Positions 15,795 to 24,547 of a stretch of 64,000 nt of DNA are shown one piece after another. Made by a program: the position numbers and the translations under genes. The stretch is taken from positions 310,001-374,000 of the forward strand of contig CP033784.1 in NCBI GenBank assembly GCA_003955985.1. The letters are read 5' to 3'. The first letter of the stretch is position 1, and each line of letters opens with the position of its first letter. The notes under the pieces are model-generated. The model was given only the letters and a program-made list of their open reading frames with translations. It did not search any database and was not told the origin of the DNA. The DNA comes from Corynebacterium jeikeium (GTDB lineage Bacteria > Actinomycetota > Actinomycetes > Mycobacteriales > Mycobacteriaceae).

Positions 15795-18755
15795 ATGGCG
15801 AATTCAGACGGCCTCAAGCGCCTTGTAATTGTCGAGTCGGCGACGAAAGCTCGCAAGATTCAGCCGTATCTCGGCGATGATTACATCGTGGAGGCGTCGG
15901 TGGGTCACATTCGCGACTTGCCCCGTGGCGCAGCCGACGTTCCGGCTCGTTACAAGAAGGAGCCCTGGGCTCGTCTGGGTGTGAACGTCGACAACGGATT
16001 CGCTCCGTTGTATGTCGTCAGCGCTGATAAGAAGAAGAAAGTCGCCGACCTGAAGGCCAAGCTCAAGGAAGTCGACGAGCTCTATCTCGCAACTGACCCC
16101 GACCGTGAGGGCGAGGCTATTGCCTGGCACTTGCTGGAGGTTCTGAAGCCCAAGGTGCCGGTGCGTCGCATGGTGTTCCATGAGATCACCAAGCAGGCCA
16201 TCTTGGAAGCCGCCGCCAACACCCGTGAGCTGGACCAGAACCTGGTCGACGCCCAGGAAGGTCGCCGTATCCTCGACCGTCTCTACGGCTACGAGGTCTC
16301 CCCGGTGCTGTGGAAGAAGGTCATGCCGCGCCTGTCGGCAGGCCGTGTGCAGTCGGTGGCAACGCGTGTCATCGTCGAGCGTGAGCGCGAGCGCATGGCG
16401 TTTATCTCCGCTGAGTACTGGGATGTCGCCGCCACTCTGGACACCGGCTCGACTTCTGCTGACGCCAACCAGCCGAAGGAATTCGTTGCAACCCTGACCA
16501 GCGTTGATGGTCAGCGCGTAGCGCAGGGCCGAGACTTCGATGACCGTGGCCAGCTGAAGAAGTCCGATGGCATCCGGGTCGTCGATAAGCAGCTCGCCGA
16601 AACCCTGGCGGCGGACCTCGTGGGCTCTGAGCTCAAGGTCGCGTCGGTGGAGGAGAAGCCGTACACGCGCCGTCCGTACCCGCCGTTCATGACTTCTACG
16701 CTGCAGCAGGAGGCGGGCCGCAAGCTGCATTACACCTCTGAGCGCACGATGCGTGTGGCGCAGCGTCTGTACGAAAACGGTCACATTACCTACATGCGTA
16801 CCGACTCCACGACGCTGTCCAAGGCCGGTATCGATGCCGCGCGTAAGCAGGCGCTGGAGCTCTACGGCTCGGAGTACGTCGCCGATGCGCCGCGCCAATA
16901 TTCGCGCAAGGTGAAGAACTCGCAGGAAGCGCACGAGGCAATCCGTCCGGCTGGCGAGACATTCGCAACGCCGGGGCAGCTGGCGGGATCGCTGGATGCC
17001 GAGGAATTCAAGCTCTACGAACTGATTTGGCAGCGCACCGTCGCCTCTCAGATGGCCGACGCACGCGGCACGTCCATGAAGGTCACCATCGCCGGCGCCA
17101 CCGACACGCACGCCGTCGAGTTCGCCTCCACTGGACGCACGATTCGCTTCCCGGGCTTCCTCAAGGCATACGTCGAGGTCTCCGCGCTTTCCGACGGCCG
17201 CAAGGTCGCCGACAACGCCGAGAAGCGTCTGCCACAGTTGACGGAAGGCCAGGGCCTGACGGCCACGGACTTCAGTGCCGACAGCCACTCCACCAACCCG
17301 CCTGCGCGCTTCACCGAGGCCAGCTTGGTGAAGAAGATGGAGGACCTGGGAATTGGTCGTCCGTCGACATACGCGTCGATTATCAAGACCATTCAGGATC
17401 GCGGCTACGTCTACTCCCGCGGCAACGCTCTGGTGCCCTCGTGGGTGGCCTTTGCCGTGGTGGGGCTGATGGAGGAAGCGTTCTCCGATCTGGTCAACTA
17501 CGACTTCACCTCCGAGCTGGAGGATGAGCTCGACGGCATTGCTGCGGGCAATAAGGATCGCACGACCTGGCTGACCGGTTTCTACTTCGGCGATGACAAG
17601 GATCACCGCCACAAGGGAGCCGACGCCATTGCGACCCATGGTGGCCTGAAGAACATCATCGACGTGAACTTGGAATCGATTGATGCTCGGAAGGTCAATT
17701 CGCTCCACCTTCTCGACGATGCCGAGGGTAACCCAATCATCGTTCGCGTTGGCCGCTATGGGCCGTACCTGGAGCGCACGCGCCCGGGTGCCGGTGAAAA
17801 CGGTGCCGACGAGGTGCAGCGCGCCAACATCCCGGAGGCCATGACTCCGGACGAGCTGGATCTGGCCGCCGCCGAGAAGCTGCTGGCCATGCCGCAGGGT
17901 GGCCGTGAACTGGGCATTAACCCGGCCAATGGTCGCATGATTGTTGCTCGCGATGGCCGCTACGGTCCCTACGTCACCGAGCTGGTCACCGATGAAGAGC
18001 GCGAAGGTGTCGTAGCCAAGGCTGAGGAGATCATCGCAGCTGAGCGCGCCGAAGAGGACGCTCAGCGCGCTGCCGAGGGCAAGCGAAAGAAGAACTGGGA
18101 AACCAAGACCGCTGCCAAGCAGAAGGAAAAGCGCACCGCGGAAATTATCGAGGAAACTCTGAAGCCGAAGACGGCCTCGCTGTTTTCCTCCATGGAGCCG
18201 TCGACTGTCACGCTGGAAGAGGCTCTGAAGCTGATGAGCCTGCCGCGCGAGGTCGGTGTCGACCCGGTCGATAACGAGGTTATTACTGCTCAGAATGGCC
18301 GTTACGGTCCGTACCTGAAGAAGGGCACGGACTCGCGTTCACTGGCTAACGAAGAGCAGATTTTCACCGTGACATTGGACGAGGCGCGTCGTATCTACGC
18401 TGAGCCGAAGCGCCGCGGTCGCGCTGCTGCGAAGCCGCCGCTGAAGCAGCTGGGCGACAACGATGTCTCCGGTCGCCCGATGTCGGTGAAGGATGGCCGA
18501 TTCGGTCCGTACGTCACCGATGGTGTCACCAATGCTTCGTTGCGCAAGGGGGATACGCCTGAGACTCTGACCGATGCCCGCGCCTGCGAGCTGCTGTCTG
18601 AGCGCCGCGCGAAGGAAGCCGCCGATGGTGGCACTAAGAAGGCTGCGAAGAAGTCGACTCGCAAGACCACGAAGAAGGCTGCGAAGAAGACCACCAGGAA
18701 GGCAGTCAAGCGCACCACCAAGCGAGTGGTGAAGGCGACCCGCCGGGGCAAGTAG
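15795..18755 (+). CDS. topA: DNA topoisomerase I
   Basis: Type IA topoisomerase of 986 aa that relaxes negative supercoils. TOPRIM domain with LVIVESATKARKI (residues 10-22) and DPDREGEAIAWH. The catalytic Tyr is in ITYMRTDSTTLS at about residue 333. The C-terminal third has four repeated blocks built on GRYGPY/GRFGPY (about 655, 720, 840 and 900) instead of Zn fingers, as in other actinobacteria, then a Lys/Arg/Thr-rich tail (about 925-986) rich in KKAAKKTTRK-like units, which promotes DNA binding. ATG 15795 gives the family's usual N-terminus. No CGTCGTNAAGC word occurs within this long gene. Its stop lies 3 bases from that of the convergent DUF418 gene. Confidence 0.96.
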   Translation: MANSDGLKRLVIVESATKARKIQPYLGDDYIVEASVGHIRDLPRGAADVPARYKKEPWARLGVNVDNGFAPLYVVSADKKKKVADLKAKLKEVDELYLATDPDREGEAIAWHLLEVLKPKVPVRRMVFHEITKQAILEAAANTRELDQNLVDAQEGRRILDRLYGYEVSPVLWKKVMPRLSAGRVQSVATRVIVERERERMAFISAEYWDVAATLDTGSTSADANQPKEFVATLTSVDGQRVAQGRDFDDRGQLKKSDGIRVVDKQLAETLAADLVGSELKVASVEEKPYTRRPYPPFMTSTLQQEAGRKLHYTSERTMRVAQRLYENGHITYMRTDSTTLSKAGIDAARKQALELYGSEYVADAPRQYSRKVKNSQEAHEAIRPAGETFATPGQLAGSLDAEEFKLYELIWQRTVASQMADARGTSMKVTIAGATDTHAVEFASTGRTIRFPGFLKAYVEVSALSDGRKVADNAEKRLPQLTEGQGLTATDFSADSHSTNPPARFTEASLVKKMEDLGIGRPSTYASIIKTIQDRGYVYSRGNALVPSWVAFAVVGLMEEAFSDLVNYDFTSELEDELDGIAAGNKDRTTWLTGFYFGDDKDHRHKGADAIATHGGLKNIIDVNLESIDARKVNSLHLLDDAEGNPIIVRVGRYGPYLERTRPGAGENGADEVQRANIPEAMTPDELDLAAAEKLLAMPQGGRELGINPANGRMIVARDGRYGPYVTELVTDEEREGVVAKAEEIIAAERAEEDAQRAAEGKRKKNWETKTAAKQKEKRTAEIIEETLKPKTASLFSSMEPSTVTLEEALKLMSLPREVGVDPVDNEVITAQNGRYGPYLKKGTDSRSLANEEQIFTVTLDEARRIYAEPKRRGRAAAKPPLKQLGDNDVSGRPMSVKDGRFGPYVTDGVTNASLRKGDTPETLTDARACELLSERRAKEAADGGTKKAAKKSTRKTTKKAAKKTTRKAVKRTTKRVVKATRRGK

Positions 18756-18758
18756 GGC

Positions 18759-20081
18759 TTAAGGGGCCGCCGCGCCCGCCGCGCTCGGCGTACCCGGCGC
18801 ACCCGGCGCATCCTGCGGAGCAGGCTTGGGGCCGCCGACCCCGGCCAACTCTGCCCGCATCGTCGGCCCGTACGACAGCCGGCGATGCACCTTCTCAAAC
18901 GGACCCTGCATGCCGCGACGCTCCATCGCCCACGCGGCCAACAACGTCACCAGCCAGACACCAATAGCGATGAGTGTTTGCACAAATGCACCCATGTCGC
19001 GCGGGATGTTCAGAGTAAACGGGTACACCAGCACAAAGAAGATCACCGACTGCATCAGGTAGCCCGTCATCGAACGCTTACCGAGTGCCACAATCGGCAC
19101 CAGCCAACCAGGTACAGCGGCGCCCTCGTTCAGGCGTCGTTGGAGCGGCTGCAGTGCTAACGCCAGCCCGGCTAGGATGCCAGGACCGGCGAACACTCCG
19201 GCAAAGTTATTAATTACCAAGAAGGCCATGTGCTGTCCGGCTGGAAGAACTCCAATCGCTGCCAACCCCATAGGGATGCCGACACCGAAAGCCACGACCA
19301 CAGCCACCACGAGCCACCGAATAAGCAGGGGGCGGTGCGCGTCAACGTCGTCAAGCACGCCCTTGCGAGCCCACACGAAGCCAATCATCATCACCGGCAG
19401 GTAGAGGAACAGCTGCAGCGGCAGGGTAGTGATGCTCATTGTCAGGACCTCGAGATTCGCGCCGAGCATATCCAGGTAACTCGTTTCAATCGCGCCGCCG
19501 TTGACGAACTCGCTCATGTCGGAGCCGGAGAGCCCGGTGTCGGGCATCGCAATTGTGAATACCAAAAACAGCAGGCTCACTGCAGCGTTGATCGTCAGCG
19601 CAATCCACGCGAGAATCGTCAGCACCTTGTTGCTGAGGCCCATAAGCAGCCCCAGGATGATGCCGCAGATGCCGTAGAGAAACATGATGTCGCCAAAGAA
19701 CAGAAACAGCATGTGCGCGATGCCGAACAGCCCCAGGAACGCATAACGCTTTACGACGACCACCCGCGCCCGCGAGATTGGAAAGTTCCTCCTGGCCAAA
19801 CTGCGGACGATGAGTCCCACACCGAAGCCGAGCAGCGTTGCGAACATCGGCAGCCCGCGGTTATGCGCGGTCACTGCGGTAAACAGCACGGTGGCCTTGT
19901 CGGCGATGCTGTCGCTTATGACGCCGCCGAAGAATGCTGCGGGCAGTTCGGGATCTGCAACCAGCCAGGCGGTGGCAATGTTCGCGATCGCGATGCCGAG
20001 GAGGGCGAATCCGCGCGCAGCATCGGGGACGAGCATGCGGGGTCTGGGGTCGGTGTTAGAACTGGGTCGGTTGTCAGTCAT
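18759..20081 (-). CDS. DUF418 membrane protein (YeiB family)
   Basis: 440-aa polytopic membrane protein. The N-terminal signature PDAARGFALLGIAIANIA is typical of DUF418/YeiB proteins, which are related to acyltransferase-type membrane enzymes. About nine to ten hydrophobic segments follow, with the C-terminal DUF418 block around GKRSMTGYLMQSVIFF, and an Ala/Pro-rich tail. Function unknown; transport or modification of envelope components is only a guess. ATG 20081 is chosen because homologous sequence begins there; GGAGG is only one base upstream, unusually close, so the start could be slightly off. Two CGTCGTNAAGC words lie inside (19346, 19748). Confidence 0.78.
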   Translation of the reverse strand: MTDNRPSSNTDPRPRMLVPDAARGFALLGIAIANIATAWLVADPELPAAFFGGVISDSIADKATVLFTAVTAHNRGLPMFATLLGFGVGLIVRSLARRNFPISRARVVVVKRYAFLGLFGIAHMLFLFFGDIMFLYGICGIILGLLMGLSNKVLTILAWIALTINAAVSLLFLVFTIAMPDTGLSGSDMSEFVNGGAIETSYLDMLGANLEVLTMSITTLPLQLFLYLPVMMIGFVWARKGVLDDVDAHRPLLIRWLVVAVVVAFGVGIPMGLAAIGVLPAGQHMAFLVINNFAGVFAGPGILAGLALALQPLQRRLNEGAAVPGWLVPIVALGKRSMTGYLMQSVIFFVLVYPFTLNIPRDMGAFVQTLIAIGVWLVTLLAAWAMERRGMQGPFEKVHRRLSYGPTMRAELAGVGGPKPAPQDAPGAPGTPSAAGAAAP

Positions 20082-20157
20082 TCCTCCAACGTAAAGGAAC
20101 TGCGGGTGGGTGCGCAGGTTGGCGGCGGACGGCGATTGTTGCAGGAGCCTTGCGGCA

Positions 20158-20205
20158 TATCGAAAAGCGATATAGTATCGAAAATCGATACATCGAATAA
20201 CGATG
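20158..20205. promoter_or_regulatory. Three consecutive operator palindromes
   Basis: Three 15-bp inverted repeats: TATCG-AAAAG-CGATA at 20158-20172, TATCGA-AAA-TCGATA at 20176-20190 and CATCG-AATAA-CGATG at 20191-20205. The common form is ATCG-N5-CGAT. They fill the space between the divergent DUF418 and DUF2975/XRE genes, so a dimeric repressor probably occupies the promoter. The small XRE protein encoded just downstream is a candidate for autoregulation. Confidence 0.7.
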
Positions 20206-20289
20206 TGTTGGGGTTTGGCTGCAGCTCCAAGCGCCCCGCAGAATAATCTCACTAACCGCGCCAATTACGGTGCAGTAAGGAAGTTAGCT

Positions 20290-20880
20290 ATGGTATCTCC
20301 ACAGACCAAGAAGCCAAATGACCCGTATGTCAATCAAACTAAGGAGCGCCGGGATGTAATCGTGAGCCTTTTTGCCGGAGTGTTTGCACTGGTTTACATT
20401 TTGCTCCAGCTCCGTCATCCGGTTCTTCATCAGCAGTTCCCCAGTGATCTGACCCTGCTTTTGCCCGAAGTGCTGGGAAGTGGCAAAGGGGTTCCTATCG
20501 AGGTTATGAGTGGTGGAGTCCTCTCCTTGTTTATTGCTGCGACTGTTGTTCGATGCGCTATCGTCGCCGCGATTGCCGTGCTCTGCGTGTTGTTCTCACT
20601 CTCGTACCTGAAGGGCGAGTTTTTTACAGTTAAGACTGCGCGACGAGTTATGGCTATCTCCTGGCTGGTAGCGATGTATCCGGCAAGTAGTTTCCTACAG
20701 CATATGGGTGAAAACTGGGTCGCAAGTGGCCTGAATCTGAGCGCGTGGTACCAGCGTGATCATGCCGATTTCAATGAGCACCTGGGAATATGGTTTGTGC
20801 TTATGATAGTCATCTCCACTCTCGGAGTTATGTTGTTCCGAGCTGCGCGAATGCAGGAAGATCAGGAAGGACTCATTTAA
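20290..20880 (+). CDS. DUF2975 membrane protein
   Basis: 196 aa with four predicted membrane segments (about 25-42, 75-105, 120-140, 165-185), matching the DUF2975 layout. Members are usually encoded with a tiny XRE regulator, as here; their function is unknown, possibly signal sensing. ATG 20290 is preceded by AAGGAAG at 20277-20283. The TAA at 20878-20880 directly abuts the ATG of the regulator, so the pair is one transcription unit. Confidence 0.75.
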   Translation: MVSPQTKKPNDPYVNQTKERRDVIVSLFAGVFALVYILLQLRHPVLHQQFPSDLTLLLPEVLGSGKGVPIEVMSGGVLSLFIAATVVRCAIVAAIAVLCVLFSLSYLKGEFFTVKTARRVMAISWLVAMYPASSFLQHMGENWVASGLNLSAWYQRDHADFNEHLGIWFVLMIVISTLGVMLFRAARMQEDQEGLI

Positions 20881-21084
20881 ATGGCGAAGGTTGTGTGCCA
20901 CTTAGATGAGCTGCTTGAAAGCCGCGGAATGACGTTGGCAGCCCTTTCCGAACAGGTCGGGGTCACTCCGGTCAACCTCTCAGTGCTGAAAAACAACAGG
21001 GCGAAGGCCGTGCGATTCACGACGCTCACTATGTTGTGCGAAGCTTTGGACTGCCAGCCAGGAGATTTATTCTCGGTGGAGTAA
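20881..21084 (+). CDS. XRE-family transcriptional regulator (YozG-like)
   Basis: 67-aa protein consisting of one Cro/C1-type helix-turn-helix (LAALSEQVGVTPVNLSVLKNNRAKAVRFTTL...LCEALDCQPGDLF). It starts immediately at the stop of the DUF2975 gene. By analogy with similar pairs it probably represses its own operon through the palindromes at 20158-20205 and may be controlled by contact with the DUF2975 membrane partner; that is inference. Confidence 0.82.
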   Translation: MAKVVCHLDELLESRGMTLAALSEQVGVTPVNLSVLKNNRAKAVRFTTLTMLCEALDCQPGDLFSVE

Positions 21085-21133
21085 GTGTGTTCGCCGTCTG
21101 AGAAGTCTAGGGGTACTGGGCGCCCAACGAGCC

Positions 21134-22660
21134 CTAAGCTTCGTCGGCAAGCGTCGGGCGCACCGGGCGCGCAAGCTGCGTCATGTGCGTACGGCCGCGC
21201 AGCTCCACGGACTTCAGGGTGGTCCAGCGAGCCTGCTCGTCCTCGTTGGCCAGGCGAATGGTGGAAGCTGTGGCGAGCACGCGGCCCGGGGTGTCCTTGG
21301 CCAGCTCGGTCAGACGGGCAGCCTGGTTAACCGCGTCACCAATAACCGTGTATTCAAAACGGTCGCGGGCACCGATGTGGCCGGCAACGACGTGCCCGGC
21401 GGAGACGCCGATACCCGCGGTGAGCTGGAGGTCGAGCAGTTCCTCGCGCAGTTCACGGGCGGCTGTGAGGGCGTGCCCAGCAGTGTCATCGAGGGGCAGG
21501 GGAGCGCCGAAGACAGCCAGAGCCGCGTCACCCTGGAACTTGTTGATAATGCCCTTATTGCGGTGCACACAGTCAACAACGTGGTCGAAGAAGGCATTGA
21601 GCTCACGGACAACGACTTCTGGCGAGTTCTTCTCCGCGAAGTTGGTCGAACCAATCACGTCCACAAACAGCACCGCGACGAGGCGATTCTCGCCGCCCAA
21701 AGTCGGCTTTTCTTCCAGAGCCTTACGGGCGACCTCAGACCCGACATAGCGGCCGAAGAGGTCACGGACCCGCTGACGCTCCTGCAGGCCACGCATCATT
21801 TCATTGAAACCCGCCTGGAGAACGCCCATCTCGGAGCCGTCGTAAATAGGCACGCGCGTATCCACCTGGCCCTGGCGGACCTTGTTAATCGCACCCGTGA
21901 GATCACGAATCGGGTCGACGATGGACATAGTGGCCAACATCGTGCCGAAATAGCCGGTAATCAGAGCCAGAATTGCCAGCGCGGTGATGGTGGGCAGCAA
22001 ATCTGCCGCGTCATCTGTGAATAGACCACGGCGCTGACCTATCAGCACAAGCAGGATTGCTACCACTGGAACACCGCTGGTCAACACCCACGTCTGGCGC
22101 AGGCGGTGACCAATCGGTGGCTCCAGCGAAGAATCCGGGGCCCTACGCGCCAGCGCCTCCACAGCAACCGGACGCACCATGCGCTCCGCAATTAGATAGG
22201 TCAACAGTGCCACCATGGCGCCACCGAGCACCGAGGTGAGCAGCACCATCAGGCCAATCTTGCTGTCATAGGCGAACGCGACTCCACTGAAGACAATCAC
22301 GCCCAGAGACCAGATGACGGTACCCAAGAGTGCCTGATAGACAGGCACGCGCATGACCAGATATCGTACCCGCCGCGGATCGTGCATATCCGGATGACGC
22401 TGCCATTTCAACAACGGCTTGAACAGGATCCAAGTAGTGCCGATTCCCGCAATAATTGCCAGAACCAGGTAACCAGCCAGGGCATAGATGACCCCATTAG
22501 CCAACCGCGGCAGGTGAGTTTCTTGGTTCAGTGGCAACAGCATGCCGAGGAACAAGCCGACAATCATGGCTCCGACAAGGTTGCAGACGAAGATAAATGA
22601 GGCATAAGCAGGCCACATTGTCCCGCTTAGCCATTTCAGATTTCGCCAGAGCCGTTGCAT
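21134..22660 (-). CDS. cyaB: Class III adenylate cyclase CyaB-type (membrane, HAMP)
   Basis: 508-aa membrane-bound adenylate cyclase that makes cAMP, the effector of GlxR in corynebacteria. Six hydrophobic segments in residues 1-255 are followed by a HAMP domain (MSIVDPIRDLTGAINKVRQG...YDGSEMGVLQAGFNEM) and a class III catalytic domain. Catalytic residues visible: metal-binding Asp in AVLFVDVIGST, substrate-specifying Lys and metal Asp in NKFQGDAALAVFG, and FEYTVIGDAVNQAARL. The location between topA and holB is the same as cyaB of C. glutamicum and Rv3645. The nearby upstream sequence has no clear GlxR palindrome. Confidence 0.88.
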   Translation of the reverse strand: MQRLWRNLKWLSGTMWPAYASFIFVCNLVGAMIVGLFLGMLLPLNQETHLPRLANGVIYALAGYLVLAIIAGIGTTWILFKPLLKWQRHPDMHDPRRVRYLVMRVPVYQALLGTVIWSLGVIVFSGVAFAYDSKIGLMVLLTSVLGGAMVALLTYLIAERMVRPVAVEALARRAPDSSLEPPIGHRLRQTWVLTSGVPVVAILLVLIGQRRGLFTDDAADLLPTITALAILALITGYFGTMLATMSIVDPIRDLTGAINKVRQGQVDTRVPIYDGSEMGVLQAGFNEMMRGLQERQRVRDLFGRYVGSEVARKALEEKPTLGGENRLVAVLFVDVIGSTNFAEKNSPEVVVRELNAFFDHVVDCVHRNKGIINKFQGDAALAVFGAPLPLDDTAGHALTAARELREELLDLQLTAGIGVSAGHVVAGHIGARDRFEYTVIGDAVNQAARLTELAKDTPGRVLATASTIRLANEDEQARWTTLKSVELRGRTHMTQLARPVRPTLADEA

Positions 22661-22742
22661 GATTACTACCTTAGTGGCAACCCCGGATTGCAGGGAGTAG
22701 TTACCTCACAAGAGTCTCGTGGGGCGCGCTAGAGTTGTGGCC

Positions 22743-24116
22743 ATGACAGAGCCGATGACAGAGCGCAGCGTGTTTTCTCGTATGCCCGAAACCGGTGGGG
22801 TTCGCCAGCGGCTGCAGGCTGCTGTGCGCGCTGCGCATTATCGCTTTGCCAACGGTCAACCGCTGGCAGGCGATGGGGTGGAGGTTTCGCCGGAAGGTGG
22901 GGACGCGGGGTCGTCGTTAAGCGATGTGCCACGCGACTCGGACATGACGCACGCCTGGCTGTTCACGGGACCTGCGGGGTCGGGGCGGTCGGTGACGGCG
23001 ACGGCGTTTGCGGCGGCGCTGCTGTGCACGCGGCATGACAACCCCGGATGTGGCGAGTGCGAGGGCTGCCGGACGGCGCTGGCGGGAACGCATGGCGATA
23101 TCAAGATTGTGCGCCCGGAGGGCACCATCATTTCCGTGGCGACGGTGAGGGACGAGCTGCGGCCCTGGGCCTACAAGATGCCCACAACGGCGGATTGTCG
23201 CGTGCTGATCATCGAAGATGCCGACCGTCTCAACGAATCCGCCTCAAATGCGCTGCTCAAGGTGGTGGAAGAACCGCCGCTGCGCACCGTCATCATCATG
23301 TGCGCACCAACGACGAACGCGGAGGATTTCTCCGTTACGCTCCGTTCGCGCTGCCGCCACGTCTATGTGCCGACGCCGCATATCGACGACGTTACAAACC
23401 TCCTGCGCGCAGAGCGGCCAGAGCTTACCGACGAGCAAGCGGTCTGGGCCGCGACGGTGTCCAACGGTCACATTGGGCGTGCGCGTGGCTTTGTCTCCGA
23501 TGAGGGCTCGCGTGCCTGGCGGGGCAAGGCCCTGGATTTCGTAGAGGCCGTGTTCGACCCGGCGAAGTCGTATTTGGCGGCGCGAGAGTTAGCCAACGAA
23601 GTGGCTGGCGAGGTGAAGCGGCGGATGGAGCCGCTAGAGGCTGAGGAGCTGGAGAATCTCGAGCGCTCGTTGGGTGTAGGTGCGTCTGGCAAGGGTGCGC
23701 AGGCGGCGCTGCGCGGCTCTAAGGGCGTGATCAAGGAGCTGGAGGATAATCAGAAGCGGCGGCGCAGGCGCGCGGAGTCAGATCTGATCGACCTGTCGTT
23801 GACCGACATTATGGGGCTTTACCGTGACGCCCTGGTGCTGGCGTTTGGGGCGGAACGTGGTGGTGAGACTGCTTCGGGGGATTCGGGCTTTGGTGCTGGT
23901 TCTGAGTTTGGCGATGGCGCGGTCTACCTCATAAATCCAGACCGTCGTCGGACAGCCACGGAGCTAGCCCGACGCCTTCCGCCGGAGGCGATATTGGCCT
24001 CCATCGATGCTGTCACCGAGGTGCGCGGCATGCTCGTGACTGCAGTGAAGTTGACGGTCTTGATGGATGAATTGATGGCTAAATTGCAGATCGCGGGGCA
24101 GGTTGGTCGTAGGTAA
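22743..24116 (+). CDS. holB: DNA polymerase III delta' subunit
   Basis: Clamp-loader delta' subunit of 457 aa (Rv3644c-like). Residues about 70-260 are the RecA-like fold: FTGPAGSGRSVT in the P-loop position (the usual GKT reads GRS, typical of delta', which does not hydrolyse ATP), a Zn motif CTRHDNPGCGECEGC, VLIIEDADRLNESASNALLKVVEEPP, and the SRC motif (LRSRCRHVYVP). The C-terminal third is a collar-type helical domain. ATG 22743 is preferred over a GTG 24 bases upstream because the conserved sequence starts soon after it. Divergent from cyaB. Confidence 0.88.
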   Translation: MTEPMTERSVFSRMPETGGVRQRLQAAVRAAHYRFANGQPLAGDGVEVSPEGGDAGSSLSDVPRDSDMTHAWLFTGPAGSGRSVTATAFAAALLCTRHDNPGCGECEGCRTALAGTHGDIKIVRPEGTIISVATVRDELRPWAYKMPTTADCRVLIIEDADRLNESASNALLKVVEEPPLRTVIIMCAPTTNAEDFSVTLRSRCRHVYVPTPHIDDVTNLLRAERPELTDEQAVWAATVSNGHIGRARGFVSDEGSRAWRGKALDFVEAVFDPAKSYLAARELANEVAGEVKRRMEPLEAEELENLERSLGVGASGKGAQAALRGSKGVIKELEDNQKRRRRRAESDLIDLSLTDIMGLYRDALVLAFGAERGGETASGDSGFGAGSEFGDGAVYLINPDRRRTATELARRLPPEAILASIDAVTEVRGMLVTAVKLTVLMDELMAKLQIAGQVGRR

Positions 24117-24250
24117 GCCGGTAGCCGCGCCTAATGCAGCGGACTGCAGGCCCCATTTTGGTAGCGATGGGGGCAGTACAGTAGTATTACCGCTTGTACA
24201 TTTTGTGCAGGGTTATTTCTGCTTGCTTGAAAGCTCGGCGCAATGTGCGT

Positions 24251-24323
24251 GCCGCCTTAGCTCAGTCGGTAGAGCGTCTCACTCGTAATGAGAAGGTCGC
24301 GAGTTCGATTCTCGCAGGCGGCT
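24251..24323 (+). tRNA. tRNA-Thr (anticodon CGT)
   Basis: A complete cloverleaf can be drawn. Acceptor GCCGCCT/AGGCGGC (24251-24257 with 24316-24322), D arm GCTC...GAGC, anticodon stem TCTCA/TGAGA with loop CTCGTAA, so anticodon CGT reading ACG (Thr), variable loop AGGTC, T arm GCGAG TTCGATT CTCGC, discriminator T. CCA is not encoded. It lies downstream of holB, as a tRNA-Thr does in related genomes. Confidence 0.95.
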
Positions 24324-24330
24324 CGGTTTG

Positions 24331-24367
24331 AAACGGGATCCTTTAAAAAGGGTCCCGTTTTTTTATT
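24331..24367 (+). terminator. tRNA-Thr terminator
   Basis: AAACGGGATCC (24331-24341) pairs with GGGTCCCGTTT (24350-24360) around a short A/T loop, then TTTTTTATTTTTT. The T-rich tail also contains, on the minus strand, the original last codons and stop of the permease gene before the IS insertion. Confidence 0.88.
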
Positions 24368-24377
24368 TTTTGGATCG

Positions 24378-24385
24378 GTCAAACA
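24378..24385. repeat. Target-site duplication, left copy
   Basis: GTCAAACA directly left of the IS, identical to 25792-25799 on the right. An 8-bp duplication is usual for IS256-type elements such as IS1249. Confidence 0.9.
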
Positions 24386-24438
24386 GGGTTAAGTGACAAA
24401 AAGTGTGTCTGATTTTCAGCCTATTTGCTGGTCAGGCC

Positions 24439-24486
24439 GCATAAAACGGGCTTATATAAGGTTCCAGACCTTATTCAGGCCCGTTT
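24439..24486 (+). promoter_or_regulatory. Hairpin at 5' side of IS1249-like transposase
   Basis: AAACGGGC (from 24439) pairs with GCCCGTTT (ending 24486), with inner stem TAAGGT/ACCTTA. It lies just inside the left end, before the transposase. It would block read-through transcripts from the neighbouring tRNA promoter and so limit transposase expression. This is inference from position and structure. Confidence 0.55.
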
Positions 24487-24547
24487 CTTGCTCAATCCAC
24501 CGGAATGGCTCCTGCATGTGGTAACAGGGGCCTGGTTGTCTTTCTGG

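Noticed and set aside
15804-17708. 634-aa open frame antisense to topA
   Set aside because: It is a codon-bias shadow: composition follows the complement of topA codons, there are no recognisable domains and no ribosome binding site.
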